DNA of 64,000 nt from Parvimonas micra (GCF_900637905.1 NZ_LR134472.1:1302001-1366000); one strand, 5' to 3'; positions 1 through 9,313 are shown, counted from the stretch's first letter. Notes: generated by a model from the letters alone, not told the origin. Made by a program: numbers and translations.

Positions 1-660
1 GAAAAAGTAGTTAAGAAAAAAGAAATGGAAATAAAATATCAAGCTTATACTGAAGAAGTTGAAAAGAACAAACAACGTATTGCAAAATTGGAAGAAAGCA
101 TAGAATATACTAAATCAGAAGTTGACAAATTGCAAAGTAAAGTTAAGAGTCTGGATGCGAATATAAGTTTTGAAGAAAAAGTAAAAGCCGATATTTTAAG
201 AGGAATGAATGAAAAGAGAATCCAAAAAGATATTGCTGACGGTAAAATAGATGCACGTCCTTCAAATGGAGAAATGTTATGGCCGTTGAAAGGCTATTAT
301 AGCATTTCTAGTGGATTTGGTTGGAGAAATGCACCAATTGGTAGTGGTGGAGAAAGACATAGAGGAATTGATATTCCTGCTCCTACAGGAACTCCTGTAT
401 ATTCTGCAACAGATGGTGTTGTAATTTCTTCAGGATGGAATGGTAGTTATGGTAATGCTGTTATGATTAAATATACAAATAATATTGTTATTGTATATGG
501 GCATAACTCAAGCCTAATAGTTAGAGCCGGACAAAGAGTAAGTAAGGGACAAGTTATTTCTCTAGTAGGTTCTACAGGAAATTCAACAGGACCTCATTTA
601 CATTTTGAAGTAAGATACAATGGATATCCGGTAGATCCACTTAAATATTTGAATCACTAG
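1..660 (+). CDS. M23-family murein hydrolase / hydrolase activator (EnvC-like), 5' truncated
   Basis: The reading frame is open from base 1 and ends in TAG at 658-660, so the start lies upstream of the window. The visible 219 residues begin with a Lys/Glu-rich coiled coil (about the first 60) and end in a complete LytM/M23 peptidase domain. The zinc ligands are visible: H120 and D124 (HRGID) and the HLH pair at 199-201 in GPHLHFEV. The layout matches EnvC/PcsB-type proteins that cut peptidoglycan or activate amidases at division and are usually controlled by FtsEX. Since all metal ligands are present it is probably active itself. The next gene, ctpA, follows after 12 bases, a common ftsE-ftsX-M23-ctpA layout, but ftsEX cannot be seen here. 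Confidence 0.85.
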   Translation, partial: EKVVKKKEMEIKYQAYTEEVEKNKQRIAKLEESIEYTKSEVDKLQSKVKSLDANISFEEKVKADILRGMNEKRIQKDIADGKIDARPSNGEMLWPLKGYYSISSGFGWRNAPIGSGGERHRGIDIPAPTGTPVYSATDGVVISSGWNGSYGNAVMIKYTNNIVIVYGHNSSLIVRAGQRVSKGQVISLVGSTGNSTGPHLHFEVRYNGYPVDPLKYLNH

Positions 661-672
661 GAGTAATAATTT

Positions 673-1869
673 ATGATAAAAAATAAAAAACTTACGTGTT
701 TTTTGGTCTTGATGATATTTTTGTGTTCATTTATATCATACAAGGCCGGAAAAAATTCTACAGCCGTAACGGGACAAAATACAAATAGTGGAGCAACCGC
801 TGATTACGGAAGTTTTAAATCTTTTGTGGATGCTATAAAGGAAAAATATTATTTTGATATTGATTATGAAAAAATGAATACTGAAATAAAGAAGGCTATA
901 TTTTCTTCTTTAGGAGATCCATATACTCAATATATGACTGAAAAAGATATGAAAGAACTTCAAAAAACAAGCACAGGAAAATTTATTGGTATAGGTGTTC
1001 AGGTCAGTGTCAACGAAAATGGAGAAGTGGTTGTTGTTGCCCCGATAAAGGGCGGTCCAAGCCAAAAGGCAGGGATACAAGCAGAGGATATTATAGTAAA
1101 AGTTAATGACGAAGAAGTCAAAAAAAATGATTTAGAGTCAACTATTAAACTTATGAGAGGAAATGAAGAAGTAGGTTCAGAGGTTAAGGTTACAGTTAAA
1201 AGAATTGTGGATTCTAAAGAAAAGATTTTAGATTTTACAGTAAAGAGAGAAGAAATAACCACAGAATCTGTCATTTCAAAACTCTTGGATAATGGAACTC
1301 TATATGTTCAAATTACTAATTTTGCTGAAAAAACAGGAGCTGATTTTGAAAAAGCTGTTGATGAGGGTATTAGTAAGGGAGCAAAATCTTTGATAATTGA
1401 CCTTAGGAATAATCCGGGAGGGCTTTTAACATCTGTTAAGCAAGTTGCAGATAAACTTTTACCTGAGTCTACAATTATGAAAATTGTAGATAGCAAAGGA
1501 AAGGAAACTATTGAAAAAGCAACTGGAAAAGGAATTGATATTCCTATAGTAGTTTTGATTAATAAAGGGTCTGCATCTGCATCAGAAGTACTAAGTGTTG
1601 CACTTCATGATAACAAAAAAGCTACATTAGTTGGAGAAAAATCTTTTGGTAAAGGAATTATTCAATCAATTTTTCCTATAAATAATGGTGGAAAAACTGA
1701 AGGAATAAAAATGACTGTTGCAGAGTATTTTGGACCTAATGGTACTAAAATACATAAAGTTGGATTGGAACCGGACTATAAAGTTGAACAAAAAAATTAT
1801 TCTAAAATAGGAATAGAACATTTAGACAGTGATTCACAATTAAAAAAAGCTATAGAATTGTTAAAATAG
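673..1869 (+). CDS. ctpA: C-terminal processing protease CtpA (peptidase S41)
   Basis: This 398-residue protein has one N-terminal membrane segment (about 8-25), a PDZ domain (about 105-185) and an S41 protease domain. The nucleophile should be S302 in the GSASASE motif, with the general base K327 in SFGKG, 25 residues later as in tail-specific proteases. It is expected to be anchored in the membrane with the protease outside, trimming envelope proteins from their C-termini. The start ATG at 673 follows AGGAG at 659-663, which overlaps the stop of the M23 gene, so the two are probably cotranscribed and act together on the wall. Confidence 0.93.
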   Translation: MIKNKKLTCFLVLMIFLCSFISYKAGKNSTAVTGQNTNSGATADYGSFKSFVDAIKEKYYFDIDYEKMNTEIKKAIFSSLGDPYTQYMTEKDMKELQKTSTGKFIGIGVQVSVNENGEVVVVAPIKGGPSQKAGIQAEDIIVKVNDEEVKKNDLESTIKLMRGNEEVGSEVKVTVKRIVDSKEKILDFTVKREEITTESVISKLLDNGTLYVQITNFAEKTGADFEKAVDEGISKGAKSLIIDLRNNPGGLLTSVKQVADKLLPESTIMKIVDSKGKETIEKATGKGIDIPIVVLINKGSASASEVLSVALHDNKKATLVGEKSFGKGIIQSIFPINNGGKTEGIKMTVAEYFGPNGTKIHKVGLEPDYKVEQKNYSKIGIEHLDSDSQLKKAIELLK

Positions 1870-1902
1870 TTTTGATTGTTAGTTGTTAGAAATTCTTGTT
1901 AG

Positions 1903-1931
1903 TTGTTAAATTGAAAAAAAAATGATATAAT
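1903..1931 (+). promoter_or_regulatory. Promoter for prpC-prkC
   Basis: TTGTTA at 1903-1908 and TATAAT at 1926-1931 are 17 bases apart, a good sigma-A promoter. A 13-base sequence, TTGTTAGTTGTTA, occurs twice at 1876-1888 and 1896-1908, 20 bases apart; the second copy contains the -35. The -10 overlaps the left edge of the terminator hairpin that follows. Confidence 0.6.
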
Positions 1932-1972
1932 ACCTTTATGAAAATTATAAATTTTCATAAAGGTATTTTTTT
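1929..1972 (+). terminator. Rho-independent terminator after ctpA
   Basis: Perfect 18-bp stem (1929-1946 with 1950-1967), a 3-base loop and a run of T. Transcripts from upstream would fold it, while RNA started from the overlapping prpC promoter would begin inside the left arm and so should escape it. Confidence 0.85.
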
Positions 1973-1984
1973 AAGGAGTGTTTT

Positions 1985-2737
1985 ATGTCTTTTTATATGG
2001 ATTCAGATAGAGGAAATGTTAGACAGAATAATGAAGACAGTTTTCTTTTTGAACAATTTGAAAAACTAAATATTTTAATTTTAGCTGATGGTGTAGGAGG
2101 ACATGAAGATGGAGAAATTGCATCAGGTTATGCAGTAAATATAGTTATGGAATACATAAAAAGTAACTATAAACTATATTCAGATTATTTGCATTTATTA
2201 GTTGATGCTTTTTGCGAGGCTAATAAAGTTATTTATGAGATAAATTTAGAAAAAAATTCAGAAGAAAATAAAATATCAAATAGACTTATGGGAACAACTT
2301 TAGAAGTTCTTTTATTTGATGGAGATGTTTTATACTTTGGACATGTTGGTGATAGTAGAATATATATTAAAGATGATAATTTTAGATTGTTAACTAAAGA
2401 CCATTCTTTAGTTCAATATTTGTATTCAAGTGGGGCATTAACAGAAGAAGAAGTAAAAAATTATAATGATAAAAACTCTATTTTGAGAGCAATCGGGATG
2501 GAAAAACATGTAGAAGTTGATGTTAGTTCTGTTAGAATCAAACCTAAAGATATTATACTCGTTTGTTCTGATGGACTTACAAATGAACTTGATGATGACA
2601 AAATTTCAGAAATGTTAGATTTTAAATACAGTGCAAAGGAAATGGTTGATAATATTATATCTACTGTTAAAAATGGATTAGCAAGAGATAATGTTACTGT
2701 TGGAATTTTTAAAAATGATGAGGAGATTATATGTTAG
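1985..2737 (+). CDS. prpC: PP2C-type Ser/Thr phosphatase PrpC/Stp
   Basis: A 250-residue PPM/PP2C phosphatase with the family motifs in order: RxxNEDS near residues 11-18, LADGVGGHEDG near 34-44, GTTLE, FGHVGDSRIY near 118-127, CSDGLTNE near 195-202 and ARDNVT near 233-238. The aspartates bind two metal ions. It removes phosphate from PrkC and PrkC substrates. The ATG at 1985 follows AAGGAG at 1973-1978. It overlaps prkC by 7 bases, so the antagonistic pair is translationally coupled. Confidence 0.95.
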   Translation: MSFYMDSDRGNVRQNNEDSFLFEQFEKLNILILADGVGGHEDGEIASGYAVNIVMEYIKSNYKLYSDYLHLLVDAFCEANKVIYEINLEKNSEENKISNRLMGTTLEVLLFDGDVLYFGHVGDSRIYIKDDNFRLLTKDHSLVQYLYSSGALTEEEVKNYNDKNSILRAIGMEKHVEVDVSSVRIKPKDIILVCSDGLTNELDDDKISEMLDFKYSAKEMVDNIISTVKNGLARDNVTVGIFKNDEEIIC

Positions 2738-4671
2738 GATCAATTTTAAATGGCAGATATGAGATAATTGAAAAAGTTGGAATTGGCGGAATGGCCATTG
2801 TATATAAAGCTAAAGATATTTATTTAAAAAGAATTGTTGCCGTTAAGGTTTTGAAAGAGCAATATCTTGAGGATAAAGAATTTATCAAAAAATTTGTTAT
2901 CGAAGCTCAATCTGTAGCTAATTTAAATAATCAAAATATAGTTAAGATTTACGATGTAGGGCAACATATAGAAGATGGAAAGATCTACAATTATATTGTT
3001 ATGGAATATATAAAGGGTAAAACTTTAAATGAACTTATAAAAGATAAAGGTAGATTAAATTCAAATGCTGTTGTTTCTATTTCAAAACAAATAGCAAGCG
3101 CTTTAGATTGTGCACATAAGCACCATATAATACATAGGGATATAAAGCCACATAATATTATTATAGATGAAAATTTGAATGTTAAAGTTACGGATTTTGG
3201 TATAGCGAGAATAGCCACAAGTTCAACTATAACTTATACTTCATCTGTGCTTGGAACTGTGCATTATATTTCACCTGAACAAGCAAAGGGAAAATTTATT
3301 GACGAAAAATCAGATATCTACTCTTTAGGTGTTGTTATGTATGAAATGGTAACAGGTAGAGTTCCTTTTGATACAGATAATGCTGTTGGAATAGCAATGC
3401 AACATATAAATGAACCACTGGTTGAGCCGATTAAACTTGTGCCAAACTTAGAACCTTGGTTAAATGCAACTATTGTTAAATGTATGGAAAAAAACCCTGA
3501 AAACAGGTTTGAAAGCGCTGAAAGTCTAATTAGAGCGTTGGAAGATAAAAGTGTAGGAACTAACCCAAAAGCTACATTTAATGATAATACTAATAGAGCT
3601 TTATATAGAGAGTCTGTTTATAAGGCGGATAAACAAAAAGATTTTAACAAGCCGATTATAAAAAATAATAATAAAAATAGGGAACAGCTAAAAAAGAAAA
3701 AAGGCATTTTTGATTATAGTATAACATATGTTGTTTTAGCATTATTTATAATTGCGTCGGTATTTTTTATCTATAGACTGGCTATTTCAAACAAAGCTAC
3801 AAATACTGTCAAGGTACCTGCTGTTATTGGATTGGATAAAGATGAAGCTATAAAAGTTTTAAAAGAAAAAAAACTTAATGGACTTATAGTAAAGACTGTA
3901 AATGATGATTCTGTTGAGGCGGGAAAAATTGTTCAACAATCTCCAGCTCCAAATGCAGAAGCAAAAGAAGGAACAAATGTTGAGTTGACAGTTAGTGTAG
4001 GCAAAAATAAAACAATAGTTCCAAATCTCTCAAATGTTGAATTTGAAAAAGTTGAAGAATTATTAAAAAAGAGCAATTTGACATTGGGGAAAGTTGAAAG
4101 AAAGTATGACGATAAAGTCGATGAAAATAAAGTCATAAGTCAAAGTATAAATTATGGAGACGAGGTTGAAAAAGGAACAAAAATTGACATTGTAGTAAGT
4201 AGAGGAAAAGAAGATAAAAAGGTAGAAGTTCCCGATTTAATTGGAAAAACTGAAGCTGATGCTATTAAAGCATTATATGATAGTGGACTTGCGGTTGGCA
4301 GAACAGAGAAAAAGGCTGATTCTAAAAAAGCCGGAACCGTAATTTGGCAATCTTATGGCAAAGGAGTAAAGGTTGATGCGTCAACTAAGGTTGATATTGT
4401 TGTAAGTTCAGGAAAAACAAGTAAAGATAATGTACTAAACTTAACTTCTTATAGTGAAGCAGATTCTGTTACTAAAAAATATACAATAAATGAACCGGAT
4501 AAGAATTATCTTTTAATGGTAACAAAAAATACAGAAAATGGTGAAACTAAGCTGTATGAAAAAACTATGGTTACCGGTGGAGGAAAATTGACAATAAATA
4601 TAAAAGCTAAATCTAGTGAGAAATTTAATATTTATGTAAATGGAGAACTTATTTTATCAGGTGAGAATTAA
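2731..4671 (+). CDS. prkC: PASTA-domain Ser/Thr protein kinase PrkC/Stk1
   Basis: This 646-residue membrane kinase has an N-terminal Hanks-type domain (about 10-270) with the glycine loop GIGGMA, AVKV lysine, HRDIKPHN catalytic loop, DFG and SPEQ. A basic juxtamembrane linker, one membrane segment (about 331-353) and three extracellular PASTA repeats (about 360-427, 430-495 and 498-565) follow. A further ~80-residue C-terminal domain resembles the extension seen on some clostridial homologues. PASTA domains bind peptidoglycan fragments, so the kinase links wall state to growth and division. Partner phosphatase upstream, rsgA and rpe downstream, the usual Firmicute order. Confidence 0.95.
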   Translation: MLGSILNGRYEIIEKVGIGGMAIVYKAKDIYLKRIVAVKVLKEQYLEDKEFIKKFVIEAQSVANLNNQNIVKIYDVGQHIEDGKIYNYIVMEYIKGKTLNELIKDKGRLNSNAVVSISKQIASALDCAHKHHIIHRDIKPHNIIIDENLNVKVTDFGIARIATSSTITYTSSVLGTVHYISPEQAKGKFIDEKSDIYSLGVVMYEMVTGRVPFDTDNAVGIAMQHINEPLVEPIKLVPNLEPWLNATIVKCMEKNPENRFESAESLIRALEDKSVGTNPKATFNDNTNRALYRESVYKADKQKDFNKPIIKNNNKNREQLKKKKGIFDYSITYVVLALFIIASVFFIYRLAISNKATNTVKVPAVIGLDKDEAIKVLKEKKLNGLIVKTVNDDSVEAGKIVQQSPAPNAEAKEGTNVELTVSVGKNKTIVPNLSNVEFEKVEELLKKSNLTLGKVERKYDDKVDENKVISQSINYGDEVEKGTKIDIVVSRGKEDKKVEVPDLIGKTEADAIKALYDSGLAVGRTEKKADSKKAGTVIWQSYGKGVKVDASTKVDIVVSSGKTSKDNVLNLTSYSEADSVTKKYTINEPDKNYLLMVTKNTENGETKLYEKTMVTGGGKLTINIKAKSSEKFNIYVNGELILSGEN

Positions 4672-4672
4672 T

Positions 4673-5548
4673 ATGTTTGAAATTGGCGTTATATTTGATA
4701 TTTCAAAAGATTTATATTATGTAAAAACTAAAACTGGTAGATATATGTCAAAAGCTAGAGGAGTTTTTAGAAAACAAAAATTCACTCCAATGGTTGGAGA
4801 TAATGTTAAAATTGAGATTTTTGCTGATAATACAGCATGTATAGTTGAAGTTTTTGATAGAAAAAATAAAATTTTAAGACCTCCAGTTGTAAATGTAGAC
4901 CAAGCTATAATAGTTTTCTCTTTAAAAGACCCAGAAATTTCATATAAAATTATTGATAGATATATAATGTACTATGAAGTAATGAAAATTCCAATAATTT
5001 TATGTTTGAATAAGTGTGATTTAATTGATAAAGAAACAGAAATTAATTTTAGAAATATTTATGATAAACTTGGTTATAAGATAATTTTTAATAGCATTAG
5101 TTTAGACAATAGAAAATTATTTGAAGATATTTGTAAAGATAAAATTTCAGTTATTACAGGTGCTTCGGGAGTTGGAAAAAGTACAATTTTAAATTTTTTA
5201 AATCCGGATTATAATATTTGGGTTGGAGATATAAGTAATAAGACAAAAAGGGGTAAACATACAACAAGAGCTGCTACTTTATATGAATTTTTTGATAACT
5301 CATTCATCATTGATACGGCTGGTTTTACTTCTCTTGATCTTACTAAATTTATAGATAGTGAAGTTCAAATTAGAGATGCATTTGTAGAATTTGAATTCGG
5401 CTCTAAATGTAAGTTTTCTGACTGCAAACATATCAATGAACCGGATTGTTATGTAAAATCAAAATTAGAAAGTGGAAGTATAAGTAAAAGTAGATATGAC
5501 AGTTATATATTTTACTTAAATGAATATCTAAAAAATAGGAGGTATTAA
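4673..5548 (+). CDS. rsgA: Ribosome small-subunit GTPase RsgA (YloQ/CpgA)
   Basis: A circularly permuted GTPase of 291 residues. An N-terminal OB fold (about 1-65) is followed by G4 (LNKCD), G1 P-loop (GASGVGKST) and G3 (DTAG) in the permuted order, and a C-terminal zinc site in CKFSDCKHINEPDC (C-x4-C-x-H-x5-C). It matures the 30S subunit by checking the decoding centre. I chose ATG 4673, which follows AGGTGAG at 4660-4666 and lies one base after the prkC stop; an in-frame ATG at 4640 would overlap prkC and has no ribosome-binding site. Confidence 0.95.
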   Translation: MFEIGVIFDISKDLYYVKTKTGRYMSKARGVFRKQKFTPMVGDNVKIEIFADNTACIVEVFDRKNKILRPPVVNVDQAIIVFSLKDPEISYKIIDRYIMYYEVMKIPIILCLNKCDLIDKETEINFRNIYDKLGYKIIFNSISLDNRKLFEDICKDKISVITGASGVGKSTILNFLNPDYNIWVGDISNKTKRGKHTTRAATLYEFFDNSFIIDTAGFTSLDLTKFIDSEVQIRDAFVEFEFGSKCKFSDCKHINEPDCYVKSKLESGSISKSRYDSYIFYLNEYLKNRRY

Positions 5549-6208
5549 ATGTTAGAATTATCACCATCATTGTTATCGGCTGATTTTACAAATTTAAAAT
5601 CTGAAATGGAAGTTTTAGGCAAAAATGGAGTTAAGTATTTACACTTAGATGTAATGGATGGAATGTTTGTTCCGAATATTTCTTTTGGACCAATGATAAT
5701 TAAACAGTTAAGACCTTTAACAAATATGATTTTTGATGTTCATCTAATGATAGAAGATCCTGATAGATATGTTCAAAATTTTAAAGATGCAGGAGCAGAT
5801 ATTTTAACTGTTCACTATGAAGCTTGTAAACATCTTCATAGAACAGTTTCTTATATCAAATCATTAGGAATGAAAGCCGGAGTTTCTTTAAATCCTGCAA
5901 CTAATATTGATGTTTTAGATTATGTATTAGAAGACTTGGACTTAGTTTTAATTATGAGTGTAAATCCGGGTTTTGGCGGACAAAGTTTTATTCCTTCAGC
6001 TATTGATAAAATAAAAAATTTGAAAGCAAAAATAAGAGAAAGAAATTTAAATGTTATAGTTGAAGTTGATGGTGGTGTAAAAACTACAAATGTTAAAGAT
6101 GTTATTGAAGCCGGAGCAGATTTGATAGTTTCAGGTTCAGACGTTTTTGCGGATAAAGAAAATAGAATTAGAGCTTATAAAGAAATTTTTAAAAATTATA
6201 AAAAATAA
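5549..6208 (+). CDS. rpe: Ribulose-phosphate 3-epimerase
   Basis: A 219-residue TIM-barrel epimerase that interconverts ribulose 5-phosphate and xylulose 5-phosphate in the pentose phosphate pathway. Visible motifs: LSPSLLSADF at the start, LHLDVMDGMFVPNISFG with the metal ligands, VHLMI, MSVNPGFGGQ and VDGGV, with the phosphate loop in SGSDVF. It starts directly after the rsgA stop, with AGGAGG at 5538-5543 inside rsgA. In Bacillus thiN follows rpe; here thiN is at 29.3 kb. Confidence 0.96.
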   Translation: MLELSPSLLSADFTNLKSEMEVLGKNGVKYLHLDVMDGMFVPNISFGPMIIKQLRPLTNMIFDVHLMIEDPDRYVQNFKDAGADILTVHYEACKHLHRTVSYIKSLGMKAGVSLNPATNIDVLDYVLEDLDLVLIMSVNPGFGGQSFIPSAIDKIKNLKAKIRERNLNVIVEVDGGVKTTNVKDVIEAGADLIVSGSDVFADKENRIRAYKEIFKNYKK

Positions 6209-6225
6209 TTATGAGCCTATCACTT

Positions 6226-6253
6226 AAAAAAGATTGAGAGCTCAATCTTTTTT
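6226..6253 (+). terminator. Terminator after rpe
   Basis: AAAAAAGATTGAG and its exact complement lie around a central AG, and the right arm itself provides the T-run. It separates the prkC-rpe group from obgE. Confidence 0.7.
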
Positions 6254-6280
6254 AAAATTGAAGAAGAAAAAGAGGTAAAT

Positions 6281-7546
6281 ATGTTTATAGATATTGCAAA
6301 AATAGAATTAAAAGCTGGAAAAGGTGGAGATGGCTGTGTTTCTTTTAGAAGAGAAAAATATGAACCTGATGGCGGACCTTACGGTGGCGACGGCGGAGAT
6401 GGCGGAAGTGTAATTTTTATATCCGATGAAGGTGTAAGGACTCTTATGGATTTCAGATATAAAAAACATTATTTTGCTCAAAACGGCGAAAATGGAAAAA
6501 CAAAAAAACAATATGGGAAAAAAGGAGAAGATTTAATCGTAAAAGTTCCTGTTGGTACCTTGATTAAAGATTTTGAAACTAATAGAGTTATTCACGATTT
6601 TAAAGTTAAAGATGATGAATTTATAGTTGCTAAAGGTGGCCGAGGTGGTAAGGGAAATGCAAGATTTGCCACAAGTACAAGACAAGCACCTCGTTTTGCA
6701 CAACCTGGAACAAAGGGTGAAGAAAGAACTATAAAATTAGAATTAAAGCTAATTGCAGACGTTGGACTTGTCGGTCTTCCAAATGTTGGAAAATCTTCTT
6801 TGCTTTCTGTTTTAAGTGATGCAAAACCTAAGATTGCAAATTATCATTTTACAACATTAGAACCTAATTTAGGAGTTTGTAGAGTTGAAGAAAATAAATC
6901 ATTTGTAATAGCTGATATTCCTGGTCTTATTGAAGGAGCGAGTGAGGGAATAGGACTTGGATTTGAATTTTTAAAACATGTTGAAAGGACTAGACTTTTA
7001 GTACATGTTTTAGATGTTTCCGGAATTGAAGGCAGAGATCCTATTGAAGATTACAATACCATTTATAAGGAATTAGAGCTTTATAATGAAAATATTAAAA
7101 ATAAAAAAGAGATAATTGTTGCAAATAAAATAGATTTACTTACTTCTGATGATAATTTAAAAAGAGTAAAAGAATATTTTAAAGATAGAACAGTATTGGA
7201 AATTTCTGCAGTTACTCAAAAAGGAGTAAAGGAATTAAAATATAAAATATTTGAGGAATTATCAAAAATTGAAATTGATTATGAAACATTTGATGAAGAT
7301 TATGAATATATAGAGGAAGTTGAAAAAGAGGCTTATGAAATTTATAGTGAAGACGGAACATTCTATGTTGAAGGACCTCTCATTGACTATCTAGTTTATA
7401 TAACAAATTTTGAAGATTATGATTCTTTAAAATATTTCCAAAAAGTTTTAACTGATAAGGGAGTAATTGAAGAATTAAAACAAAAAGGTGTAAAAGAAGG
7501 TCAATCCATTGTAATTGGAGAAATGGAATTTGAATTTTTTGAATAA
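6281..7546 (+). CDS. obgE: GTPase ObgE/CgtA
   Basis: A 421-residue Obg GTPase with three domains. The glycine-rich Obg fold (about 1-158) shows the repeated GGDGG motifs. The G domain (about 159-330) carries GLPNVGKSS, the switch HFTTLEPNLG, DIPGLIEGA, NKIDL and ISA. A C-terminal OCT domain (about 345-421) completes it. It binds the 50S subunit and takes part in late ribosome assembly and ppGpp-linked growth control. The following genes yhbY, nadD-yqeK and rsfS keep the classic Firmicute obg neighbourhood. Confidence 0.96.
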   Translation: MFIDIAKIELKAGKGGDGCVSFRREKYEPDGGPYGGDGGDGGSVIFISDEGVRTLMDFRYKKHYFAQNGENGKTKKQYGKKGEDLIVKVPVGTLIKDFETNRVIHDFKVKDDEFIVAKGGRGGKGNARFATSTRQAPRFAQPGTKGEERTIKLELKLIADVGLVGLPNVGKSSLLSVLSDAKPKIANYHFTTLEPNLGVCRVEENKSFVIADIPGLIEGASEGIGLGFEFLKHVERTRLLVHVLDVSGIEGRDPIEDYNTIYKELELYNENIKNKKEIIVANKIDLLTSDDNLKRVKEYFKDRTVLEISAVTQKGVKELKYKIFEELSKIEIDYETFDEDYEYIEEVEKEAYEIYSEDGTFYVEGPLIDYLVYITNFEDYDSLKYFQKVLTDKGVIEELKQKGVKEGQSIVIGEMEFEFFE

Positions 7547-7558
7547 TAAGGAGAAAAT

Positions 7559-7855
7559 ATGATAAATCCAAAGCAAAGAGCATTTCTAAAGTCATTAGCC
7601 CACTCTATGGAACCTATTATGAATATAGGCAAGTATGGAGTTAATGATGAAACTATTAGACAACTAGATTTGGCTTTAGAGAAAAGAGAGCTTATAAAAA
7701 TCAAAATTCTAAATAATAATTTAGACGATAATAAAGAAATAGTAGATTTAGTTTTACAAAAAACTAGAGCAGAATTTGTTCAATATATTGGAAATAAATT
7801 TGTTATTTACAGAAGAAAAAGAAAAGATGAAAATAGAATAGAGTTACCGGAATAA
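7559..7855 (+). CDS. yhbY: YhbY/YqeI-type CRM-domain RNA-binding protein
   Basis: A 98-residue single CRM domain, with KQRAFLKSLAH at the N-terminus and the conserved GKYGVND loop where the family has GxxG-like RNA-contact residues. Family members associate with pre-50S particles. AAGGAG at 7547-7552 precedes ATG 7559, and its stop overlaps the next ATG by one base, so it is coupled to nadD-yqeK. Confidence 0.9.
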   Translation: MINPKQRAFLKSLAHSMEPIMNIGKYGVNDETIRQLDLALEKRELIKIKILNNNLDDNKEIVDLVLQKTRAEFVQYIGNKFVIYRRKRKDENRIELPE

Positions 7856-9000
7856 TGAAAAAAATTGGAATTTTTGGTGGAAGTTTTTCACCTACTCATA
7901 ATGGACATTTACAAATTGCTGAAGACTGTTTGCTGGAAATGGGACTTGATAAGATAGTTTTTCTCCCAAATGCAAATCCTCCACATAAAACGGTTGATAA
8001 ATTTAGTTTTGATACAAGAGTCGAAATGTTAAGATTAGCTTTAGAAGATAATGAAAATTTTGAGATTTCTTTAGTAGAAAATGACCCTACAAAAGTTCAT
8101 TACTCTTATAATACCATTAGTGAAAATTTTTACAATGGTAAAGATAAATTTTATTTCATAATGGGAGATGATGAGTTTTTAAATATAAGATCGTGGTATG
8201 AATATGAAAAACTTTTAGAACTCACTCCAGTTATAGTTTTTCTAAGAAAATATGATTATAATTCTATTTTAGAAAAAAATAGAGAAATAATTGAAAAATA
8301 CGATATTAATATAATTAAAAATTCTGTTATTTCTATTTCATCTACCGAAATTAGAAATAGAATTAATGAAAAAAAATCTATAAGATATCTTGTTCCTGAA
8401 AAGGTAAGTAAATATATTTATGAAGAACTTAATTATTTTGATTTAATGAAGATAAAAAAAGATTTAGAAAAAAAACTTTCAAAGAATAGATATGAACATT
8501 CTTTAAGGGTTGCAGAATATTGTAAAAGACTTGCTAAAATATATAATGTTGATGAACATAAGTCTTATTTATCCGGACTTGTGCACGATTGTGCAAAAAA
8601 TTTGGAAGAATATTATATGTTGAATAAAAAAGTAAATTCTGATATAATATTGGATATTGAAGAAAAAAATAATCCGAAAATTCAACATGCTCCAATAGGT
8701 GCAGCTGTTTGTAAAAATTTGTATGGTATTTCTGATAATGAAATAATTTCAGCAGTTCGTTATCATACAACGGCAAGAGAAAATATGTCTTTAATTGAAA
8801 AGATTTTATTTATATCTGATAAAATTGAACCTAATAGAGAGTATGATACAGTAGAGGAACTTAGAAAAATTGCAGATTATGATATTGATAAGGCTATAAT
8901 AAAGTTTTTAAATGATAGTTTTGAATATTTAAGAAAAAAATCTCAAAAAGTTCATCCTTTGTCTGTTAAAGCAAGAGATTATTTAGTAAATATGAGGTGA
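7855..9000 (+). CDS. nadD: Bifunctional nicotinate-nucleotide adenylyltransferase / HD-domain phosphohydrolase (NadD-YqeK fusion)
   Basis: The 381-residue product joins two genes that are adjacent but separate in Bacillus. Residues about 1-197 are NadD, with GGSFSPTHNGH (nucleotidyl-transferase HxGH) and the ISSTEIR signature, making nicotinate adenine dinucleotide from NaMN and ATP. Residues about 198-381 are YqeK, an HD-domain protein with RYEHSLRV, the HD pair in LVHDCAK and downstream histidines; the family hydrolyses diadenosine tetraphosphate. No stop, start or ribosome-binding site separates the halves. The joint sits near YIYEELNYFDLMKIKKDLEK. Confidence 0.93.
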   Translation: MKKIGIFGGSFSPTHNGHLQIAEDCLLEMGLDKIVFLPNANPPHKTVDKFSFDTRVEMLRLALEDNENFEISLVENDPTKVHYSYNTISENFYNGKDKFYFIMGDDEFLNIRSWYEYEKLLELTPVIVFLRKYDYNSILEKNREIIEKYDINIIKNSVISISSTEIRNRINEKKSIRYLVPEKVSKYIYEELNYFDLMKIKKDLEKKLSKNRYEHSLRVAEYCKRLAKIYNVDEHKSYLSGLVHDCAKNLEEYYMLNKKVNSDIILDIEEKNNPKIQHAPIGAAVCKNLYGISDNEIISAVRYHTTARENMSLIEKILFISDKIEPNREYDTVEELRKIADYDIDKAIIKFLNDSFEYLRKKSQKVHPLSVKARDYLVNMR

Positions 9001-9004
9001 TTTT

Positions 9005-9313
9005 ATGGAAAAACTTGATATTATATTGAAAGCATTGGATGATAAGATTGCAGAAAATGTTGTAAGCATTGATTTGAAAGGTAAGTCATCAATTGCCGAA
9101 TATTTTGTTATCGCAACCGGTAGTGCAGTTAATCATAATCAAGCTATTTGTGATGAAATTGAGTTCCAATTAAAAAAGAATAATATGGACTGTTTAAGTA
9201 CAGAAGGATATAAAGATGGAAATTGGATTTTGTTGGACTGTGGAGAAATTGTAGTTCATATTATGACAAAAGATTATAGAAGCTATTACAATCTTGAAAG
9301 ATTGTGGGCATAG
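9005..9313 (+). CDS. rsfS: Ribosomal silencing factor RsfS
   Basis: A 102-residue RsfS/Iojap protein with the core pattern YFVIATGSAVNHNQAICDEI, the EGYKDGNWILLDCG segment and HIMTKDYRSYYNLERLW at the end. It binds L14 and blocks subunit joining when nutrients are short. It begins 4 bases after nadD-yqeK. Confidence 0.94.
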   Translation: MEKLDIILKALDDKIAENVVSIDLKGKSSIAEYFVIATGSAVNHNQAICDEIEFQLKKNNMDCLSTEGYKDGNWILLDCGEIVVHIMTKDYRSYYNLERLWA

